This document shows, in pieces, positions 59,204 to 64,000 of a stretch of 64,000 bases of DNA (position 1 is the stretch's first letter; every line of letters starts with the position of its first letter). The stretch spans positions 1 to 64,000 of the forward strand of contig PNKE01000009.1 of assembly GCA_013822245.1 (NCBI GenBank). The letters are read 5' to 3'. The stretch is from Candidatus Solibacter sp. Lineage in GTDB: Bacteria; Acidobacteriota; Terriglobia; Bryobacterales; Bryobacteraceae. Made by a program: the position numbers and the translations under genes. The notes under the pieces are model-generated. The model had not been told where the DNA came from. It was given only the letters and a program-made list of their open reading frames with translations, and did not search any database.

Positions 59204-60595
59204 ATGGCGACGACACGGAGAGCGTTTCTCGGCACGGCGGCGGCAGGCGTGCTGAGAGGTCAGGGCGGGCAGCGGCCGAACCTGCTGTTCCTGCTGGGCG
59301 ACGATCACCGTTGGGACGCGCTGGGGTGCATGGGCAACCGGACGATCCAGACGCCGAATATCGACGGGTTGTCGAGAGGCGGCGTGACGTTCGAGAACAA
59401 CTTCGTGACGACGGCGATCTGTGTCACCAGCCGCGCCAGCTTCTTCAGCGGGCTGTATGCGCGCAAGCACGGGATTCTGGCATTCAACCAGCAGTTCAGT
59501 GCCGGGCAGTTCGACCGGACGTATCCGGCGCTGCTCGGCAAGGCTGGCTACAAGACAGGGTTCATCGGCAAGTACGGGCTGGACGGCGGGACGCTGCCTG
59601 AAGAACGATTCGACTACTGGCGGGGATTCCGTGGGCAGGGCAGGTACTTTCCGAAAGGCGAGCCGGGTCCGCACCTGACGCAGGTGATGGCGGACCAAGC
59701 GGTCGAGTTCATCGACACGGTGAAGGCGGGTGATCCGTTCTGCCTGTCGGTGAGCTTCAAGGCGCCGCATGTCGAGGACGACGATCCGCGGCAGTTCCTT
59801 TATGATCCGCGGGACGAGGGGTTGTACAGGGACGCGACGATTCCGCTGCCGAAGACGGCGGATCCGAAATACATCTCGATGCTGCCGCTCAGCGTTCAGA
59901 GGAGCGAGGCGAGGAAGCGCTGGGCGGTGCGGTTTGCGACGCCGGGGCTGTATCAGGAGTCAGTGAAGTCGTACTACAGGCTGGTGACGGGCGTGGACCG
60001 GGCGGTGGGCGAGATGTTGAAGGCGCTGGAGGCGAGGGGACTGAGGGAGAACACGGTGATCGTCTACACAGGCGACAACGGATTCTATCTGAACGAGCAC
60101 GGGCTTGCAGGGAAGTGGTTCATGCATGAGGAGTCGATCCGGACGCCGCTGATCGTGAACGATCCGCGCAAGGCGGGGATGCGCGGGATGCGGACTCGCC
60201 AGATGGCGTTGAACATCGATATCGCGCCGACACTGCTGGACATGGCGGGCGTGGGCGGCGGCGAGCGGATGCAGGGACGGAGCCTGATTCCGGCCTTGCG
60301 CGGGAGCAGGGAGGCGTGGCGGAGCGAGTTCTTCTACGAACACAACTTCGCGCATGCGTGGATTCCGCAGACCGAGGGGGTGCGCGACTCGCGGTGGAAG
60401 TATACGAAGTACGTCAACAACAAGCCGCCGGAGGAAGAGTTGTACGACTTGCAGGCGGACCCGCTTGAGGAGAGGAATCTGGCCGGCGAGGCGGCCGGTG
60501 CGGCGGAGTTGAAGCGACTGCGGGGCAGACATGCCGCGTGGCTGAAGACGATGAACGAGTGGGATGGGACGCGGCCGTGGGTGGACCCGGCTTAG
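59204..60595 (+). CDS. Tat-exported sulfatase
   Basis: A 463-residue arylsulfatase-fold protein that removes sulfate esters, probably from polysaccharides. Tat signal TTRRAFLGTAAAGV starts the protein. The metal-binding site uses LLGDDHRWDALGCMGN and YTGDNGFYLNEHGLAGK. The formylglycine site is C73-V-T-S-R77, with T where most sulfatases have P. ATG 59204 is favoured over 59192 because it follows TATGAT (59191-59196) by 7 nt. Convergent with yoeB, overlapping it by 4 nt. Confidence 0.92.
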   Translation: MATTRRAFLGTAAAGVLRGQGGQRPNLLFLLGDDHRWDALGCMGNRTIQTPNIDGLSRGGVTFENNFVTTAICVTSRASFFSGLYARKHGILAFNQQFSAGQFDRTYPALLGKAGYKTGFIGKYGLDGGTLPEERFDYWRGFRGQGRYFPKGEPGPHLTQVMADQAVEFIDTVKAGDPFCLSVSFKAPHVEDDDPRQFLYDPRDEGLYRDATIPLPKTADPKYISMLPLSVQRSEARKRWAVRFATPGLYQESVKSYYRLVTGVDRAVGEMLKALEARGLRENTVIVYTGDNGFYLNEHGLAGKWFMHEESIRTPLIVNDPRKAGMRGMRTRQMALNIDIAPTLLDMAGVGGGERMQGRSLIPALRGSREAWRSEFFYEHNFAHAWIPQTEGVRDSRWKYTKYVNNKPPEEELYDLQADPLEERNLAGEAAGAAELKRLRGRHAAWLKTMNEWDGTRPWVDPA

Positions 60596-60864
60596 TAGTG
60601 ATAGCGGGCGATGAGGAAGTCGATGCGCTGGGCGGTGACGCGGTAGACGAGGCGGTGTTCCTGGGCGATTCGGCGTGACCAGCAGCCGGAGAGGTCGAAG
60701 CGCAGGGTTTCGGGCTTGCCGGGGCCGTCGAAGGGATCGCGGAGCACGGCTTCGACGAGATCCATGACACGGAGTGCGGTGCGGCGGTTCTGTTTGACCC
60801 AGTAGCGGAGGTCGGCGAGGAATTCGGGTTGGAAGACGCAGTCGCGTTTAGCCGGCGGTTTCAA
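60592..60864 (-). CDS. yoeB: YoeB-family mRNA interferase toxin
   Basis: A 90-residue RelE-superfamily toxin that cuts ribosome-bound mRNA. FQPEFLADLRYWVKQNRRTALRV and RRIAQEHRLVYRV show the family pattern, and the catalytic end is FLIARYHY (His and Tyr). It is preceded by, and overlaps 17 nt with, its antitoxin gene. Confidence 0.92.
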   Translation of the reverse strand: MKPPAKRDCVFQPEFLADLRYWVKQNRRTALRVMDLVEAVLRDPFDGPGKPETLRFDLSGCWSRRIAQEHRLVYRVTAQRIDFLIARYHY

Positions 60865-61135
60865 CGTTGAGCTTCCGGCGGAGAGTGGCGGGGGTGGAAG
60901 GCTTGCCGGTTGAGGCCTTGGCGCGATTCAGGGCGGCCATGAGGCGGCTGGCGTTGCGGGGCGAGCGGAGAAGGTGGGCGGTTTCCATCAGGCCGGCGAG
61001 TTCGGAAGCCGAGACGATGGCGACGTCGGGGGCGTTGCGGCGGCGCACGACGACGACTTCCTGATCGGCCGTGACGCGGTCGAGGAATGCGGCGAGCTCC
61101 TGGCGGAGTTGGGTGTAGGTTGTTTCGACGGGCAT
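60848..61135 (-). CDS. yefM: YefM/Phd-family antitoxin
   Basis: A 95-residue antitoxin from ATG 61135. The Phd/YefM fold shows TTYTQLRQELAAFLDRVTADQEVVVVRRRNAPDVAIVSASEL (split by reading). A disordered C-terminal tail, which would wrap around the toxin, follows a predicted helix (SPRNASRLMAALNRAK). It represses its own promoter; the TGTACA operator is just upstream. The ORF extended to 61183 would run through that operator. Confidence 0.92.
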   Translation of the reverse strand: MPVETTYTQLRQELAAFLDRVTADQEVVVVRRRNAPDVAIVSASELAGLMETAHLLRSPRNASRLMAALNRAKASTGKPSTPATLRRKLNVETAG

Positions 61136-61154
61136 GCCGGGCCTCTGTGTGTAT

Positions 61155-61173
61155 TGTACATGAAGCCTGTACA
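61155..61173 (-). promoter_or_regulatory. YefM operator with two TGTACA boxes
   Basis: TGTACA occurs at 61155-61160 and 61168-61173, 13 bp centre to centre. Paired TGTACA palindromes are the known YefM(-YoeB) binding sites. They lie 20-38 nt upstream of the antitoxin start, over the likely promoter. Confidence 0.8.
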
Positions 61174-61254
61174 TATGGAACACAAGGATGGCAGGCCCGC
61201 CCTCTGTGATCGCGGCATCCAGGGGTCCGCGGTTCCTGTTCAGGCCCGCCGCAT

Positions 61255-62361
61255 CTAGCCGAGGTGTTCGCGCAGGATTCGGACCATGCGGCGCAGCGGT
61301 TCGGCGGCGCCCCAGAGGAGTTGGTCGCCGACGGTGAACGCGCCGAGGTAGTCGGGGCCCATGCGGAGCTTGTGCAGACGGCCGACGGGCACCGTCAACG
61401 TACCTGTGACGGCGGTGGGCGTCAGGTCGGTGATGGTCGCCTGCTTGTTGTTGGGGACCACTTTGGTCCAGGGCGTCGATGAGGCGAGGATGGCCTCGAT
61501 GTCGGCCATGGGCACGTCCCTGGTGAGTTTAACTGTGATGGCCTGGCTGTGGCAGCGCAGTGTGCCGATGCGGACACAGATGCCGTCGACGGGGATCGTC
61601 TTCGAGGCGCCGAGGATCTTGTTGGTCTCGGTCTCGCCCTTCCATTCTTCGCGAGTCTGGCCGGCGGGCATTTCCTTGTCGATCCAGGCCAGCAGGCTGC
61701 CGGCGAGCGGGGCGCCGAATTCGCCAGTGGGCATTTCGGCGGAGCGCTGCATGGTGGTGACGGCGGTTTCGACGGTGAGGGCGTCGGACTTCGGGGCGGA
61801 CTTGGCGGCCGCGGTGAGGCGGTCCATCTGGGCCATGAGTTCGAGCATCTTGGCCGCGCCGGCGCCTGATGCGGCCTGATAGGTCATCGACGAAACCCAT
61901 TCGACCAGGCCTTCGCGGAACAGCCCGCCGAGGGCCATCAACATGAGGCTGACGGTGCAGTTGCCGCCGACGTAGGTCTTGATGCCGCCGGCCAGCGCGG
62001 CATCAATGACGCCGCGATTCACTGGGTCAAGAATGATGACGGCGTCATCAGCCATGCGCAGCGTGGATGCGGCGTCGATCCAGTAGCCTTTCCATCCGCC
62101 GCTGATCAGGTCGCCGTAGACTTTGCCGGTATAGTCGCCGCCCTGGCAGGAGAGCAGCACGTCGCAGACGGCGAGCGCTTTTAAGTCATACGCGTCGAGC
62201 AGCGTGGCGCCTGCGCCGGCTTCTGGCGGAGCCTGCCCGCCGACGTTCGAGGTAGTGAAGAAGATGGACTCGATGCCGGCGAAATCCGACTCTTCACGCA
62301 TACGCTGCAGCAGCACGGATCCGACCATGCCGCGCCAACCGATGAAACCAACTTTGAGCAT
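61255..62361 (-). CDS. asd: Aspartate-semialdehyde dehydrogenase
   Basis: Asd reduces aspartyl phosphate to aspartate semialdehyde for Lys, Met, Thr and diaminopimelate. The 368-residue protein begins [17 protein letters not shown] (NADP site). The catalytic C135 is in [10 protein letters not shown], and the substrate-binding [13 protein letters not shown] segment holds the catalytic His. This is the long Gram-negative form. ATG 62361 is chosen because the Rossmann motif begins there; the longer ORF is a shadow of the upstream divergent gene. TATCAT lies 9 nt upstream. Confidence 0.94.
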   Translation of the reverse strand: MLKVGFIGWRGMVGSVLLQRMREESDFAGIESIFFTTSNVGGQAPPEAGAGATLLDAYDLKALAVCDVLLSCQGGDYTGKVYGDLISGGWKGYWIDAASTLRMADDAVIILDPVNRGVIDAALAGGIKTYVGGNCTVSLMLMALGGLFREGLVEWVSSMTYQAASGAGAAKMLELMAQMDRLTAAAKSAPKSDALTVETAVTTMQRSAEMPTGEFGAPLAGSLLAWIDKEMPAGQTREEWKGETETNKILGASKTIPVDGICVRIGTLRCHSQAITVKLTRDVPMADIEAILASSTPWTKVVPNNKQATITDLTPTAVTGTLTVPVGRLHKLRMGPDYLGAFTVGDQLLWGAAEPLRRMVRILREHLG

Positions 62362-62466
62362 CCTGTCTAAATGATAACGGACCCGGCGGGCGCGTTTGCC
62401 GATTGCGGATTCGGCCATCCCAAATGACGGCCGCATGTTGATATGCTCTGAGCCAAGGAAAGACCT

Positions 62467-64000
62467 ATGGCCCGCATCCTCTTCTTGTTCCTCGTCCTGA
62501 TTCCGATGCTTGCACAGACGCCGCCGGCGGCGCCCGAGCGCGTGACCGTGAAAGAGATCGACACAGTGATCCCGACCTACCCGGCTGGCGAGCCGGACCG
62601 CAACCCGTTCTTCTACACGGGCCGGACCTATCAGGGCGCGAAGGGCTACATCTATCCGTCGCCGATGTACGACACGCTGACGGAGAAGAAGGTGGACAAG
62701 ACCTACAGGCTGGTATGCCTGGAGAACGAGTACATCAAGGTGTGCGTGATGCCGGAGATCGGCGGGCGCATCTGGGAGGCGGTGGACAAGACCAACGGCT
62801 ACAACTTCTTCTACAAACAATCGGTGGTGAAGCCGGCGCTGATCGGCATGCTGGGCGCGTGGATTTCAGGCGGCGTGGAATGGAACATCCCGCACCATCA
62901 CAGGACGTCGAGCTATCAGCCGTCGCTGTACAAGACCGAGACGGGCAAGGATGGGTCGAAGACGGTGTGGGTGGGCGAGATGGAGATTCGCGACCGGATG
63001 CGGTGGGCGATCGGGTTGACGCTCAGGCCCGGCTCGTCGGTGCTGGAGGCGACGGTGACGGCGCTGAACACAACGCCGCTGGCCAATTCGCTGCTGTACT
63101 TCGCCAACGTCGCCGTGCACACCAACAACGACTACCAGATCATCTTTCCGCCCAAGACGCAGTGGGTGACCCAGCACGCCAAGCGCGAGTATGCCAAGTG
63201 GCCGGTGGCGGATTCGATCTACAACGGCATCGACTTCCGGAAGGGCGTGGACGTGAGCTGGTGGAAGAACCATCCGAGTTCGATTTCGATGTTCTGCGTG
63301 AACGACGGAGAGGATTTCATCGCCGGCTACGACCACGGCAAACACGCAGGCACGATGCATGTGGCCGATCATCACCAGGTGCCGGGCAAGAAGTTTTTCA
63401 CCTGGGGGACGGGGCCCTCGGGTCGGATGTGGGACAACATCCTGAGCGATACGGACGGGCCGTATCTGGAGTTGATGGTGGGCGCGTGGTCGGACAACCA
63501 GCCCGACTATTCATGGATGCAGCCGTATGAAGGCAAGACGCTGAAGCAGTATTGGTATCCGTTCCGCGGCATCGGCGGCGCGAAGGGAGCGACGACTGAG
63601 GCGGCGGTGAACCTGGAGATCAGGGACGGCAAGGCGAAGGCCGGGTTCTACACGACGTCTGTGCGGAAGCAAGCCAAGGCCGTGGTGACGGTGGCGGGCA
63701 GGGAAGTGTGGTCGAAGGTGGCCGACATCGATCCGGCCAGTCCGCTGCTGGAGGAGATTGCCCTGCCTGCCGGGACCAAGCAGGACAACGTGAAAGCGGC
63801 GCTGCTGTTCGGCGGGCGGGAACTGGTTTCCTACACGGCGGAGACGTTGAAGCCGGAACCGCGGCCGAAGGTGGTTGTGCCTCCGGGTCCGGCGGAGAAG
63901 TATAAGACGGTGGAGGAGTTGACGCTGGCTGCTTTGCGGTTGGAGCAGTTCCATAGCCCGGCGCTTGAACCGGATACTTACTACGAAGAGGCGCTGAAGC
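62467..64000 (+). CDS. DUF5107 protein, partial (continues beyond the window)
   Basis: The ORF is open to the right edge, giving at least 511 residues. The signal peptide (1-17, ending MLAQTPPA) follows ATG 62467, which has AAGGA upstream. The DUF5107 beta-sandwich (about 40-370), related to galactose-mutarotase-like domains, includes [22 protein letters not shown] and [12 protein letters not shown] helical segment (TPR-like in full-length relatives) begins near residue 480. These exported proteins are thought to act in carbohydrate degradation. Confidence 0.85.
   Translation, partial: MARILFLFLVLIPMLAQTPPAAPERVTVKEIDTVIPTYPAGEPDRNPFFYTGRTYQGAKGYIYPSPMYDTLTEKKVDKTYRLVCLENEYIKVCVMPEIGGRIWEAVDKTNGYNFFYKQSVVKPALIGMLGAWISGGVEWNIPHHHRTSSYQPSLYKTETGKDGSKTVWVGEMEIRDRMRWAIGLTLRPGSSVLEATVTALNTTPLANSLLYFANVAVHTNNDYQIIFPPKTQWVTQHAKREYAKWPVADSIYNGIDFRKGVDVSWWKNHPSSISMFCVNDGEDFIAGYDHGKHAGTMHVADHHQVPGKKFFTWGTGPSGRMWDNILSDTDGPYLELMVGAWSDNQPDYSWMQPYEGKTLKQYWYPFRGIGGAKGATTEAAVNLEIRDGKAKAGFYTTSVRKQAKAVVTVAGREVWSKVADIDPASPLLEEIALPAGTKQDNVKAALLFGGRELVSYTAETLKPEPRPKVVVPPGPAEKYKTVEELTLAALRLEQFHSPALEPDTYYEEALK

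Overview
The window looks like chromosomal DNA from an acidobacterium of the Solibacter/Bryobacter type (Bryobacterales). This is inferred, not measured. The grounds are high GC, a PSD1-type planctomycete-cytochrome protein paired with a DUF1501 protein, Tat-exported sulfatases, very proline- and glycine-rich TonB proteins, and ordinary Gram-negative housekeeping genes.

Positions 1 to about 7,453 are a genomic island. It carries an unrecognised proline-rich ORF, an intact ISAzo13-family insertion sequence (976-2261, with TTA target duplication) and a tightly coupled defence-like operon (2577-7292). The operon encodes an AbiEi-type antitoxin/repressor, an AbiEii-type nucleotidyltransferase fused to a WYL-like domain and a zinc ribbon, a possible 32-residue linker ORF, and an 805-residue archaeo-eukaryotic-primase/superfamily-2 helicase of TOTE type. 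Every junction in the operon is an ATGA overlap. The island ends in the anticodon loop of a truncated tRNA-Gly(CCC) at 7454-7498, which I read as the right attachment site. The integrase and intact tRNA should lie left of the window.

Positions 7,538-25,300 are mostly core genes: pyrD, ridA, a decayed aquaporin gene, a TrmB-type regulator, a CDF metal transporter, a JAMM peptidase, a YggS-type PLP protein, guaB, an FMN reductase, the PSD1/DUF1501 pair, rpiB and deoC (both with N-terminal extensions resembling microcompartment targeting tails), a GAF-SpoIIE phosphatase and lysA. Positions 25,336-29,365 hold a respiratory nitrite-ammonification locus: nrfH, nrfA, a small cytochrome c and a divergent outer-membrane porin, with a Crp/Fnr-type palindrome between them. 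A GH116-like pseudogene follows.

Positions 30,232-38,580 are an eight-gene, almost gapless operon for corrinoid-dependent methyl transfer. It encodes three UroD-fold methyltransferases, a cobalamin-binding protein, a homocysteine S-methyltransferase-like protein, a DUF1638 protein, a sugar-porter-type MFS transporter and a RACo-type corrinoid activator. Its substrate cannot be read from the sequence; the transporter hints at a methylated sugar or polyol. A radical SAM/SPASM gene and a cupin gene follow, divergent around a second TGAC-N4-GTCA palindrome. Next come an internally deleted IS630-like element and a beta-helix exported protein whose stop codon lies at the element border.

Positions 41,829-64,000 are again largely core: a Met/Cys trans-sulfuration enzyme, cysS, tgt, yajC-secD-secF, a TonB-ExbB-ExbD-ExbD-TPR lipoprotein cluster, a bifunctional Rel protein, a DUF971 protein, a second TonB protein with a threefold cytoplasmic repeat, an S1/P1 nuclease, a class V aminotransferase-fold protein, a sulfatase, a yefM-yoeB toxin-antitoxin pair with its TGTACA operator, asd, and the start of a DUF5107 protein that runs off the window. 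Several genes have a TANNNT-type -10 box only 5-10 nt before the start codon, suggesting frequent leaderless mRNAs.
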